Source of the DNA: Changpingibacter yushuensis
GTDB lineage: Bacteria > Actinomycetota > Actinomycetes > Actinomycetales > Actinomycetaceae
Direction: 5' to 3'
DNA: 64,000 bases
Assembly: GCF_014041995.1 (NCBI RefSeq)
Contig: NZ_CP059492.1
Location: 1,674,001-1,738,000 of the forward strand
Positions 44,159-53,627 of the stretch are shown here, piece by piece; position 1 is the stretch's first letter, and each line of letters begins with the position of its first letter. Under the pieces are notes generated by a model. It saw nothing but the letters and a program-made list of their open reading frames with translations, had not been told where the DNA came from and did not search any database. A program made the translations under genes and the position numbers.

Positions 44159-46023
44159 ATGACATGACAACTCGAAGGAATCCGCGAACTGACGTTGGGC
44201 AGCTTCCTATCGACATGACAATCCTCACCGCCCTGCCTAAGTTCGTGTTCTTCACCGGCAAGGGCGGTGTAGGCAAGACCTCGGTGGCCTGCGCCACCGC
44301 CGTGACGCTGGCCGATCGTGGCAAGAAGGTGCTGCTGGTGAGCACCGATCCGGCGTCAAACGTCGGGCAGGTCTTCGGGCAACTCATTGGCAACACCATC
44401 ACTTCGCTGACGGCAGCTCCTGGCATCGATGCTCTGGAGATCGACCCGGAGGCAGCTGCGACCACATACCGCGAGTCGATTGTCGGTCCGGTGAGGGCGT
44501 TGTTGCCCGCCGCAGAGATCGCTGCGATGACCGAACAACTCTCCGGATCATGCACCACCGAGATCGCCTCCTTCAACGAGTTCACTGACCTGCTGGCCGA
44601 ACCGGACCGCACTCGTGGCTACGATCATGTCGTCTTCGACACCGCCCCCACTGGCCACACGATCCGTCTTCTCCAACTCCCAGGCGACTGGAGCCGCTTC
44701 ATCGATAACGGGCAAGGGGATGCGTCGTGTCTCGGGCCCATGTCAGGTCTGGACAAACACCGCGAGGTCTATGCGGCCGCCGTCGATGCTCTTGCAGACC
44801 CGGAGCTGTCGCGGCTTGTACTCGTCGCCCGTGCGCAAGACTCCGCCCTCCGAGAGGCCGAGAGGACGCGTGGCGAGCTTTTGGATGTCGGATTCGCAAA
44901 CCAATACCTCGTGATCAATGCGGTCATGCCCGACGCTGGCGATAAAGACCCACTCCAGACTGCGATCCGGAGCCGGGAACAGCACGCAATGAGGACCATG
45001 CCTGCGGGCATCGCATCGCTACCGCGCGACATCCTCGAACTGCGCCCATGGAACATCATGGGAGTCACCAGCCTGCGCGACATGTTCACGATGCACCGAG
45101 GAGCAGTCGAATCCACTGTTCAGTCGGAGACGCCCTTGCCGACCGGGCACGATCAAGAACTTCCCTCGCTACGGTCACTGATCGATTCTCTAGAAGCCCA
45201 AGGGAACGGCCTCATCATGTGCATGGGAAAGGGCGGCGTAGGAAAGACCACAATTGCCGAGGCAATCGCAGTCACCCTGGCCACACGCGGCAACGACGTT
45301 CTGCTGACCACAACCGACCCGGCCGGAGGGTTGACAGAAGCAATGAATGATGGCCTGGACAACCTCGCCGTAGAACGAATCGATCCGGACGCAGCCCTTG
45401 TCGAATACACACAAGAGGTGCTCTCCACCAAGGGAGCGCACCTCGATGAGACTGGCCGTAAACAGCTCGCCGAAGACCTACGCTCCCCCTGCACTCAGGA
45501 AGTCGCGGTGTTCCGCCAGTTCTCCGCGGCCATCGGTCAGGCTCGGCATAAGTTCGTCGTCATGGATACTGCCCCAACTGGGCACACGCTCCTGTTGCTG
45601 GACGCTACCGGGTCTTACCACCGCGAAGTCATGCACCAGATGGGCACGGAGAACATATACACCACGCCCATGATGCGGCTTCAGGACCCGGAGTACACGA
45701 AACTCGTCATTGTCACACTTCCAGAAACAACACCCGTTCTCGAAGCTGAACAGTTGCAGGAGGACCTTGGCCGGGCAGGCATTACCCCTTGGGGATGGGT
45801 CGTAAATGACTCTGTCGCCGCTGCCAACCCGGCTTCACCATTCCTACGCACCATCGCCGCCAACGAAGCAGAGCATGTGAGGCGGGTCCACTCGACAGCC
45901 AATCGTATGGCGGTCGTCCCCCTTCTTGCAGACCCGCCAGTCGGGGTTTCCGGCCTGCTTGCGATGACCGGGTCTCCGTTAGCAGTGAACAGTATCAGTT
46001 CGAGTTCGCGCTCAGATCGCTGA
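44149..46023 (+). CDS. arsA: Arsenite-transporting ATPase ArsA
   Basis: 624 residues with two homologous halves, each a SIMIBI-type ATPase: GKGGVGKTS (about 37-45) and GKGGVGKTT (about 362-370), each followed by a DTAPTGHT signature. ArsA normally docks on the ArsB permease. No arsB or acr3 lies in this window; the gene is followed by recombinase and flavoprotein debris. Start at 44149 is chosen over 44131 because GGGGGTGGATC precedes it. Confidence 0.93.
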   Translation: MLLNDMTTRRNPRTDVGQLPIDMTILTALPKFVFFTGKGGVGKTSVACATAVTLADRGKKVLLVSTDPASNVGQVFGQLIGNTITSLTAAPGIDALEIDPEAAATTYRESIVGPVRALLPAAEIAAMTEQLSGSCTTEIASFNEFTDLLAEPDRTRGYDHVVFDTAPTGHTIRLLQLPGDWSRFIDNGQGDASCLGPMSGLDKHREVYAAAVDALADPELSRLVLVARAQDSALREAERTRGELLDVGFANQYLVINAVMPDAGDKDPLQTAIRSREQHAMRTMPAGIASLPRDILELRPWNIMGVTSLRDMFTMHRGAVESTVQSETPLPTGHDQELPSLRSLIDSLEAQGNGLIMCMGKGGVGKTTIAEAIAVTLATRGNDVLLTTTDPAGGLTEAMNDGLDNLAVERIDPDAALVEYTQEVLSTKGAHLDETGRKQLAEDLRSPCTQEVAVFRQFSAAIGQARHKFVVMDTAPTGHTLLLLDATGSYHREVMHQMGTENIYTTPMMRLQDPEYTKLVIVTLPETTPVLEAEQLQEDLGRAGITPWGWVVNDSVAAANPASPFLRTIAANEAEHVRRVHSTANRMAVVPLLADPPVGVSGLLAMTGSPLAVNSISSSSRSDR

Positions 46024-46056
46024 CGATGATCGCGGATCGCTAGTGTGCCTGGTCGA

Positions 46057-46185
46057 CCACGCCTGGGTCGCGACCTGTCCGGCATCCCACGGCGAGCCGA
46101 GCGGCGGCGTATAGGAGAGGTCAAGGTCGCTGATCTGCTCGATCGTGAGTCCCGCGTACAAAGCGGTGGCGAATGTGTTGACCCG
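46057..46185 (-). pseudogene. C-terminal fragment of FAD/NAD(P) oxidoreductase
   Basis: About 43 codons reading VRVNTFATALYAGLTIEQ...DLSYTPPLGSPWDAGQVATQAW. This matches the dimerisation tail of CoA-disulfide-reductase-type flavoproteins, as in the complete gene at 9873-11582 (KRIDILAAAM...LAYAPPYGSAKDP). Such reductases often sit beside actinobacterial ars genes. No body is left on this strand; the recombinase remnant begins inside it. Confidence 0.65.
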
Positions 46186-46649
46186 GACCGCGCCGCCCTC
46201 GTGCGGTGGGCGTTCGAGGCATATGCGACCGGGAACTACTCGACCCGGCACTCCACGCAGAGGCACTCGCCTACGAACAGCGACGACAAGCAAGGGATGT
46301 TCAACCCCCGCACGTCGCGGGTTTGAACATCCATTCTATTGTGGACGCGGGTGGACTCAAACCGAACACCTGGCAGAGGCTCGAGCGGCTGAGTTCCGCG
46401 TGGAATCAGGCGAAACTCGGTGTCGCTGATGCGTCGAACGGCGCCACCGTCAACGAGCCGGGAGTCGTCGCAAACCCAAGGAGACGAGCTAGAACTCCCC
46501 TGACGGCAAAGCAAGTGGACTCTATCCGAACAGCCCGAGAGAACGGCGACAGCGTCCTGTCGATTGCGAGGCGGTTCGATGTGCATCGCGCGACTGTTTG
46601 GGAGCACACGAGGAAGTCCGTTGCTACTTCTTCCGCAGGTTCAGATTGA
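46105..46649 (+). pseudogene. Decayed serine recombinase
   Basis: Two reading frames joined by a frameshift near 46250. The first has DPDRAALVRWAFEAYATGNYST, a block of large serine recombinases; the second ends with LTAKQVDSIRTARENG...ARRFDVHRATVWEHTRK, a resolvase-type helix-turn-helix. The catalytic N terminus is absent. Its last bases overlap the end of the ATPase gene on the other strand. Confidence 0.6.
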
Positions 46650-49074
46650 AGTCCCCGCAGGAGCATCGGAGTTCTTCTTCCTTTCCGGGGATGCCGAGGA
46701 CGTAGATCCACCCGTCGCACGCATCGTTGCTACAGGTGAAAAGTCCGAGGAACTGCTTGCAGGCTTCAACGACCGGTACGAAGTCTGCTTTCGTCATGGT
46801 TGCCCAGTCGTTGTTGTGGACGAGGGCGTTGATTGCCCAGTTCTCTCCGTCCTGGGCGAGGATCGCCTTCGCTCGCTCGTCTTTCAGCCCTTCGACCTTC
46901 TGCTTCGCTGCGTCGTGGTTCCATGAGTTCGCTGAGGCGGTGGCCTTCTTGAGCAGATCTCCGTGCCGGCCTTTGACTGCGGAGAAGAAGGATGAGAGGT
47001 CGTAGTTGTTGTCGGCGCGGAACACGACCTGGCCTTGGATGCTTGCAGCTATGTCGGCTAGGGACGACTCCAGATTGCGCCGTAGCTTGTGAGCAGCGCC
47101 AGGAACATCGTCGCTAGCGAGGTCGGCTTCGATCTGAGTCCAGAAGTCACCACCTTGACCGTAGAACGGTCCCCCATCGACGGTCCAACCGTGGAACCGA
47201 GCGAGAGAACGTCGAGCGATGAGACCCGAGGACTGCATTTGGCGCGCCCAAACCTCATCGTGGGTCGTCATGATGAACTGGACGTCGGGAAAGACGTCCT
47301 TGAGCAGCTTGCAGAACTGTCGGCGGTGGTTGGCATCCACGGAGGTGACGACGTCGTCGAGAACGGCGAGCCGGAAGTCCGATTTGAGGAGCTGGCGGAT
47401 CAAGGCCAGGTAGAGGCACACCCCCATCCCGTCCTGGTGGCCTTCGCTGTGGTAAGCCATGGGTGGAAACATGCCGAGCCCATAGAAGTCAACTTCAAGG
47501 TCGAGCTTCCCGGCGGTCGGTGACAGCCCCGCCTTGAAGGATGACTCGTCGTCGGCGTTGATCTGCCGATAGAAGCTACTGAAGTCAGCCTCGACGGTCT
47601 TGTAGAGCGTCGTAAGTGCCGCATCTGCCACAGAGTTGTACTTCTCGTAGGCCGCGTTCGCCGCCTTGTGAGCTGCGGTTGCCTTGGTTGCTTTCGCTCG
47701 CGCTTGGCGTAGTTGCGTCCAGCGGTCTTGAGCGACAGTGAGGAATGTCCGTGCAGCCTCAGTTGCGGTCTGGTCCGGCAGTGCTTCGATCGTCGTTCGA
47801 AGCGCCTTCAATCCATCAGCGATCGGTGACGGAGCGGCCAACGGATCGGTGGTGACGCGCTCGGACTCGTCACGGACGGACTCGACTGTCGTCAGCTTCG
47901 CTTCGAACGCGGCAAGGTCATTCGACCACTCCAAGAGAGACGTCTGCAACGCAGACTGTCCCATCGTGACAGCGTGCGGTTGTGCCGCTTGGATCAGGGA
48001 CCGCACCCCGCGAAGTTGCCCGATCACCTTGCCCGCAGCGGTCTGGATGCGCTGCTGGAGCGTTGCGGCGGTCTCGGATCGAGTGAGCTTATCGTTCAGA
48101 TGTTTCCGCAGCGACGCGACGTCGGGCCACTCCAGGTCGCACAGCGGGCAGGCGGTACTGATGACTAGTGGCAGGCCGGTCTCGACCAGTTGGCGGTGCT
48201 TTAACGAGTCGAGGACTGCGGGATCGGCATCGAGATCGCTCAACGCCGCGTCCAGGTCGTTCGCTGCGTTGTCTAGGTCTTCGTGCTCAGCCATGTAGCT
48301 GGTGACGGCTTCGATGTCCCGGATGGCCGAAGCTCGGTTGAAAGTGCTTTGACTGTCGTCGGTTCTGGCTCCGGCGCTGAGGTCAGTCTCAAGGGTGGTT
48401 GCTGGCAGCGCTTCCAGGCCGAGCACTTCACGCTTCTTGTTGACCGCCACCGTGACCTCGCTCGGCAGCAGATCGGTGATGTCGAGGCCGCGTTTGACGG
48501 CATCCTCTGCGGACTTCACGGCGTCGTCCGCGCTCCTGGCGGCAGCGCTCGTCTTGGTGCGGGCCGTGTTGAGTAGTCGACGAGTCTCGTCAATACGGTC
48601 GAGCTTAAGAAGAGCCTGCACCTCTTGGGCACGTTTCCCCGGCTCGGTGTTGACATACTTAATGACTTCACGTCGAGACAGGATCAGCTCAGGATGGCGA
48701 GCAGCCCATTCCACGGCTGCGACGAGTTCGGGAGTCTTGGGCTCTAGGGTGAACTGGCCTGCGGTCTTCACGCTGCGAGTGAGAGTGCCGGTCTGTCCGC
48801 TGGCTGGGTGTGTGAACGTCAAGGTGACGCTAGCAGCGGCTGGGTTATCCCGCTGGTGCACGTGCGGCGCGTGCTTCGCGACGGAGATGCCGCCCGTGCC
48901 AGCTCCGCTGAGGCGAGCGACGTTGCCCGTCAACGCGAAGTCGATGGCGTCGACCACTCCGCTCTTACCCGACCCGTTCGGTCCGACCACCACGAAGGAA
49001 CTGCTGCCCAGGTCGAGGTCGAGGTCGCGGATGCCGCGAAACTCTTCTATGCGAAGCTTCTGAACCTGGATCAC
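46624..49074 (-). CDS. SMC/RecF-like AAA ATPase with zinc hook and zinc ribbon
   Basis: 816 residues. Walker A GPNGSGKS (31-38) in an N-terminal head that starts IQVQKLRIEEFRGIRDL; long helical arms (about 155-300 and 320-490); at the turn CPLCDLEW with C309/C312, a Rad50-like CxxC zinc hook; then the second head half with GHQDGMGVCLYLAL (signature-like), Walker B LAVLDDVVTSVD and MTTHDE. The C terminus adds a four-Cys ribbon (CSNDAC and CSCGD). Such stand-alone SMC-like ATPases sit in defence loci (Lamassu-, Wadjet- or ABC-three-component-like). ATGA overlap with the small upstream gene. No nuclease partner is obvious. Confidence 0.8.
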   Translation of the reverse strand: MIQVQKLRIEEFRGIRDLDLDLGSSSFVVVGPNGSGKSGVVDAIDFALTGNVARLSGAGTGGISVAKHAPHVHQRDNPAAASVTLTFTHPASGQTGTLTRSVKTAGQFTLEPKTPELVAAVEWAARHPELILSRREVIKYVNTEPGKRAQEVQALLKLDRIDETRRLLNTARTKTSAAARSADDAVKSAEDAVKRGLDITDLLPSEVTVAVNKKREVLGLEALPATTLETDLSAGARTDDSQSTFNRASAIRDIEAVTSYMAEHEDLDNAANDLDAALSDLDADPAVLDSLKHRQLVETGLPLVISTACPLCDLEWPDVASLRKHLNDKLTRSETAATLQQRIQTAAGKVIGQLRGVRSLIQAAQPHAVTMGQSALQTSLLEWSNDLAAFEAKLTTVESVRDESERVTTDPLAAPSPIADGLKALRTTIEALPDQTATEAARTFLTVAQDRWTQLRQARAKATKATAAHKAANAAYEKYNSVADAALTTLYKTVEADFSSFYRQINADDESSFKAGLSPTAGKLDLEVDFYGLGMFPPMAYHSEGHQDGMGVCLYLALIRQLLKSDFRLAVLDDVVTSVDANHRRQFCKLLKDVFPDVQFIMTTHDEVWARQMQSSGLIARRSLARFHGWTVDGGPFYGQGGDFWTQIEADLASDDVPGAAHKLRRNLESSLADIAASIQGQVVFRADNNYDLSSFFSAVKGRHGDLLKKATASANSWNHDAAKQKVEGLKDERAKAILAQDGENWAINALVHNNDWATMTKADFVPVVEACKQFLGLFTCSNDACDGWIYVLGIPGKEEELRCSCGDFNLNLRKK

Positions 49075-49310
49075 AGCGCTGACTCACCACTCGCATCGGT
49101 GTAGAGCGCCACAAGCTGGTCCGGCTTCGGTAGCTTGTCCGCCGCCAGCAACGCTGCAAGGCTCTCGGTCACCTGCGACGGCACGTCATCAACTGCGGTC
49201 AGTTCGGCCAGGAAGGTGTCCAAGACCTCAGATTCGATGCCCGCCACTCCGCGCCCCTTTGCTTGCGATCGCGGCGGAACCTGGACCGCCTGTTTACTGA
49301 TGGCAATCAC
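49071..49310 (-). CDS. Small protein coupled to the SMC-like ATPase
   Basis: About 79 residues from a GTG at 49310: IAISKQAVQVPPRSQ.. then a helical segment VLDTFLAELTAVDDVPSQVTESLAALLAADKLPKPDQLV. Its stop overlaps the ATPase start (ATGA), so it is likely a partner or regulator. Start uncertain (an upstream in-frame start at 49445 would add 45 residues of poor quality). No family recognised. Confidence 0.5.
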   Translation of the reverse strand: MIAISKQAVQVPPRSQAKGRGVAGIESEVLDTFLAELTAVDDVPSQVTESLAALLAADKLPKPDQLVALYTDASGESAL

Positions 49311-49740
49311 GATTCTACCGCCGAGATGCCACTGGATGTGGGCCAACGCACGTTGCCATGTCAGTGCGGAGGACCTCCGCCACCAGCACGCGCGCTCCAC
49401 TGCCGCGGACTCGCCTCGCCCACACGTGTGTCTCGAGAGCCGCACAGCCCGAGCGAAGGGACTGGTTCACCTCCCGACGGGACGCGTCACCGACAGCGCG
49501 TCGTGGCAACTCGATTCGGTGCCACCCGCCTCGTAGAGTTGGATCATGATCGCTGAGCATTCGCACGGGAGGTGCTTGGACGAGCGAGGCTGACGAAGGG
49601 AGAGTCGTGCGGCAATCACCACACTTCCGGGGGCGCCCGGAAGCGGGCCCTTCGAAGGCCATGGCGTCCCCCGGTCGTTTGCGTCAGCGCGGGTCTCAGC
49701 CCTCTCCCGACAGTCGTGTCGATGACGGCGGTGATGGAGC
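49311..49740. other. Divergent control region between two defence-like units
   Basis: 430 bases between the small minus-strand gene and the AlbA_2 gene. It must hold promoters for both directions. No ORF with recognisable content was found; overlapping antisense reading frames are high-GC shadows. Confidence 0.5.
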
Positions 49741-51240
49741 TTGATCGTCGTTGATGGACGCACCGATCGGGAGAAGCTGGTCGAGCTGCTCCAGTTGCCC
49801 GAGCAAACGCATTTGGAGTTCAAGGCCGAGCTGGACTTGACGGTCAAGCAGGATGAGCTGAACTTCGTCAAGGACGCGGTCTCGATGAGCAACAGACCGC
49901 CTGGCGGCTACATCCTGGTCGGCGTCAATGACGACGGCGCCCTGGCGCTTCCTACCGGCACCATCGTTGATCGCGCTCGCTTCGACGGTGCCCGGTTGGG
50001 TGACACGATCAGGAAGTACATCGAAGGAGAAATCCATGTGATCTCGCAGGTACACGAGGTCGATGGGCATGAGGTCGTCCTGATCTACCTGCCTCACCAT
50101 CGGGACGGGCTTCCGGTGCCGATGAGCAAGCTGGGTCAGTTCTCTGGCCCAAACAGCAAGCAGGTGTTGGTCTTCCGCGAGAGAGATGTCCTTGTTCGCG
50201 AAGGTGCCAGGAACACTGCGCTTCGCCACGCGCACTGGAACGATCCGCTGAGTCACCGCGACCAGCGACTCCGTGAGGAGGCCCGCGCACACGTCGATTC
50301 GCTGATCGCTGACCTGGCCGCTGCCATGAGGACGGGCGGCGCCGGACCCGCGCTCGTGCCGTTGGCGGTTGAGATGGCAGGCGACGCCTTCGGTGATGCG
50401 GTGGTGTCGCACTTGGAAGCCGACAGCGACATCCGTCTGCGACAGTTCCTCGGACAGGCCACCGCACTCGTCAGCAACCCCGATGAGCGCCGGACAGCTC
50501 TGGACAAGATCACAATCCTTGCGGCTCACGCGATGTACTTCGAGCGTGATGCCATTGCCGAGAAAGCCATCGATAGCCTCTTCGATGCCTATGCCAAGCT
50601 CGGTCATGGCGACGCCGCCGCGCGACTCGACATCATCACGCTCGTGTACGTCCTTGGCAGCCTCGCGGTCCGCCTTCGACAGTGGTCCGTCGTTCACGAC
50701 CTCGCACTTCGCCCCTACCCGCCAAGCGGTGACATCTACATCTACTCGTCCTGGATCAGACACGGACAGGTCGATGCAAGCTGTGCGGATCTCTTTCCAA
50801 AGGATAAGGGCGGGCTGATGATCTCTGCCGCGCGGGTGCTGATGAGTGAGCAACCGGCCCTGGGTGCTGATGTCCCCGGGAGCGCAGTGCCCGACCCCGG
50901 CGACCTTGCCCACGACGACGCGCTCTTCAACTCCCTCTGCCAGTTCGACATCCTCTACTGCCTGATCGTGGCCGCCGAGGGCAAGCATCACGGAAGCGGG
51001 TACCCGGCCGCATCAGCGATGAACCAGGACCGGTCTGATCCAGCATTCGAGGTCGTCGCCAGCGATCCGGACGCGCGTGCAGCAATGTTCCCCACCTCCG
51101 ACGAGCGCAAGGTCGCCGAAGCGATGACGCAGGTATTCACCAGCGCGGAGCGCGAATCGTTTGGCTTCGGCGGGCATTGGTGGTCACTACCCCAGGTGGC
51201 GCAGCGATTCGTCAGCAACCATCTTGGAGAAGGCACATGA
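49741..51240 (+). CDS. AlbA_2 (Schlafen-type) domain protein
   Basis: 499 residues. N-terminal AlbA_2 domain (about 10-130): LLQLPEQTHLEFKAEL, FVKDAVSMSN and GGYILVGVNDDG, as in divergent Schlafen/AAA_4 proteins that bind nucleic acids or nucleotides. The rest (about 160-499) is helical and unrecognised. The only start in the open frame near the domain is a TTG at 49741 (GGAG just upstream, spacing short). The stop overlaps the SIR2 start (ATGA). Confidence 0.75.
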   Translation: MIVVDGRTDREKLVELLQLPEQTHLEFKAELDLTVKQDELNFVKDAVSMSNRPPGGYILVGVNDDGALALPTGTIVDRARFDGARLGDTIRKYIEGEIHVISQVHEVDGHEVVLIYLPHHRDGLPVPMSKLGQFSGPNSKQVLVFRERDVLVREGARNTALRHAHWNDPLSHRDQRLREEARAHVDSLIADLAAAMRTGGAGPALVPLAVEMAGDAFGDAVVSHLEADSDIRLRQFLGQATALVSNPDERRTALDKITILAAHAMYFERDAIAEKAIDSLFDAYAKLGHGDAAARLDIITLVYVLGSLAVRLRQWSVVHDLALRPYPPSGDIYIYSSWIRHGQVDASCADLFPKDKGGLMISAARVLMSEQPALGADVPGSAVPDPGDLAHDDALFNSLCQFDILYCLIVAAEGKHHGSGYPAASAMNQDRSDPAFEVVASDPDARAAMFPTSDERKVAEAMTQVFTSAERESFGFGGHWWSLPQVAQRFVSNHLGEGT

Positions 51241-53042
51241 GCAACCCCTTGTCACCGCTGGCGATGCTCGCGACGTCGATGCAAGCACAGCCCGGCGTCT
51301 ACGCCTTGCTCTTGGGCTCCGGCGTGTCCACCGGCGCTGGTGTGCCTACTGGATGGGGTGTCGTCACCGAACTGGTGCGTCGGGTCGCAGCCGTCGAGGA
51401 CCCCGCATCGATTGAGGATGCCGCCAGTGACCCCGAAAAGTGGTGGCACGACCACCACGGAGAACCCCTTGGGTACTCGTCGCTTCTTGAAGCGCTTGCA
51501 CCCACCCCGGCGACCAGGCAGGGCTTGTTGGCGGACTTCTTCGAGCCGTCCGATGACGAACGAGAACAAGGAATCAAGACGCCGAGCAGGGGGCACCTCG
51601 CGATCGCCGAGCTAGTCAAGCGGGGATCAGTGAAGGTCATTGTGACAACGAACTTCGACCGGCTCATGGAGCAGGCGCTTGATGCGGTCGGGATAGCACC
51701 ACAGGTGATCGCGCGGCCGGAGGCAGTCAACGGCATGAAGCCGCTCGCCCACGCGCCGGCCACAGTGATCAAGGTCCACGGGGATTATCTCGATCTCGGT
51801 TCCCGAAACACTCCGGCCGAGCTCGACCAGTACCCGGACGAATGGGTAACGCTGCTCGCTCGCGTCTTCGACGAGTACGGCCTCATTGTCTCGGGATGGT
51901 CAGCCGAGTGGGACACCGCATTGGTTCGGCTCATCGAGTCCACTCCCAACCGTCGTTATCCGTTGTACTGGGATGCGCGAAGCCGGAAGGGCGTCAACGC
52001 TCAGAAGCTCTTTGCCACGCGCTCGGGCCACGTGATCCCGACCGCGGGAGCTGACGAGATGTTCAGCGACCTTTCCTCCGCACTGGAGGTGCTCGACCGT
52101 CTCGCCGAGCCGCCGCTCACGACCGCGATGGCGGTGGCACGCTTGAAGCGCTACTTGCCCGATCCTGTGCACCGCATCGACCTGCACGACCTGGTGATGG
52201 GAGCAACCGACAAAGTCATCGAAGGCGTGAAGAACCAGCCGCTCTCCATCGACGGGCTCGACGCAGCAGCTCTCCAAGACGTGCTGGAAGCACATCGGGA
52301 ACAATCTCGACAGTTGTGCGCACTACTTGTGACCGGTGCGTGGCACGACCCCGACGGAGCCCATGACCGGCTCTGGATGGACGTCCTGGAACGCCTGCTC
52401 GATACCAGCACAACGCGGCTCCTGGGTGTCCCCGTTCAGCAACTGCTCTAACAAGCACGGCTATACCCGGCGCTCATCGCGCACACTGCCATAGGCGTCG
52501 CTGCGACACGGCGAGGACGAGACGACCTGCTCATCAAACTCGCCACCGAGGTCATGGGCGCCGTAGATACGGGAACGAGGATTCGCTTGCCTGCCTGCCA
52601 GGTCATCCACCCCTACCGAGTCCTCGACAAGGAATCGGTGAACGCTCTTCCCAGGTGGAGCGGCGGCAATGGCTGGACGTATCCGTTGAGCCACCTGCTC
52701 AAAGCCGACGTCCGCGCGATCTTTGACGAACTGATCCCCGAGCCCTCTGACTATGGGGACACCTTTCACGGCTACGAGTACCGGATGAGCTTGCTTCATG
52801 AACGCACGAACGCCAGCAACTCGGGGGCCTACCGCGCGATGCCGGGCGAGTACGTGGGTGAACAAGGCTGGTCCTAGGACGACCGGAACGTGCCACTCGC
52901 GGAGATCGCGTTTCGCGACGCTGGGCAGCGCATCCCTGACTGGCCGTGGGTGCTTCTGCTCGGCGGGGAAGACAGCTACGACCAGGCATTGATCGACCAC
53001 CGTGGCGTGCTGGAGAACTTCAAGCACCACAACATGCGCTAA
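51237..53042 (+). pseudogene. SIR2-domain protein interrupted by two stop codons
   Basis: The frame opens at 51237 (GGAGAAGG upstream) and encodes an N-terminal SIR2 NAD-binding domain: GSGVSTGAGVPTGWG (27-41), TTNFDRLM (137-144), and KVHGDYLD with catalytic-type His (about 181). A TAA at 52449 ends the first 404 residues. The same frame continues with plausible protein sequence (RLYPALIAHTAIGV... VMGAVDTGTRI) to a TAG at 52875, then again (DDRNVPLAEIAFRD.. DWPWVLLLGGEDSYDQ) to a TAA at 53040. So a single gene of about 600 codons carries two nonsense changes; the second is easily TGG to TAG (GWS-W-DDRN). The N-terminal part could still act alone. Confidence 0.8.
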
Positions 53043-53159
53043 GCAGGCACTTCTTCCACATTGCGAAAGCCTGAGAAGCGCGCAGCAGGTTTGAGACTCA
53101 GTTGCCGACAGCAGTTCGCGAGCAGAGACATGACTGCCGCGCTCGGTATTATCGGACAC

Positions 53160-53627
53160 ATGAGCGGCGAACGGATTACGGTCGCCACCGACGGGTCGTG
53201 CCTAGGAAATCCTGGCCCAGGTGGGTGGGCTTGGGCATGTCCCGATGGTCGTTGCGACTCAGGGAGCGTGGCTGACACGACCAACAACCTCATGGAGCTT
53301 CGTGCCGTCTATGAGGCGCTCAGAGCGCACGATCCAAGGGTGCCGCTCTTGATCCAAGCTGACAGCATGTATGTAATCAACGCTTTTACCCAATGGCTTC
53401 CCAATTGGGTGGCGAATGGTTGGCGAACGGCCGCCAAGAAACCGGTCAAAAACCGTCAGTGCCTCGAACTGATTGCCGCAGAACTCGAAACACGTGATGT
53501 CGAATGGGAACACGTGAAGGGTCATGCTGGTCATCCGCTAAACGAAAAAGTCGATTCGCTCGCGAGGCATGCAGCAACTCAGGTCTCTGGCAGGAACTCA
53601 TCAGAAGCGAAAGGGCACAGGCCATGA
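53160..53627 (+). CDS. rnhA: Ribonuclease HI
   Basis: 155 residues. RNase H active-site residues visible: Asp in VATDGSCLGNPGPGGW (about D10), Glu in NLMELRAVYEAL (about E46), Asp in LIQADSMYVI (about D70) and the final Asp in EKVDSLARHA. Cleaves RNA in RNA-DNA hybrids. Start ATG at 53160 is directly at the family start. Its last four bases overlap the start of the TIR-like gene (ATGA), an unusual coupling for a housekeeping gene and a hint that this copy belongs to the island. Confidence 0.92.
   Translation: MSGERITVATDGSCLGNPGPGGWAWACPDGRCDSGSVADTTNNLMELRAVYEALRAHDPRVPLLIQADSMYVINAFTQWLPNWVANGWRTAAKKPVKNRQCLELIAAELETRDVEWEHVKGHAGHPLNEKVDSLARHAATQVSGRNSSEAKGHRP

Noticed and set aside
49696-50991. 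Open antisense frame of 431 codons over the AlbA_2 gene
   Set aside because: High-GC shadow: no family similarity, no ribosome site, covers a gene with clear AlbA_2 domain.
52461-53159. Open antisense frame of 232 codons over the SIR2 3' region
   Set aside because: No recognised motif; the sense frame reads as plausible SIR2-protein continuation between the stops.
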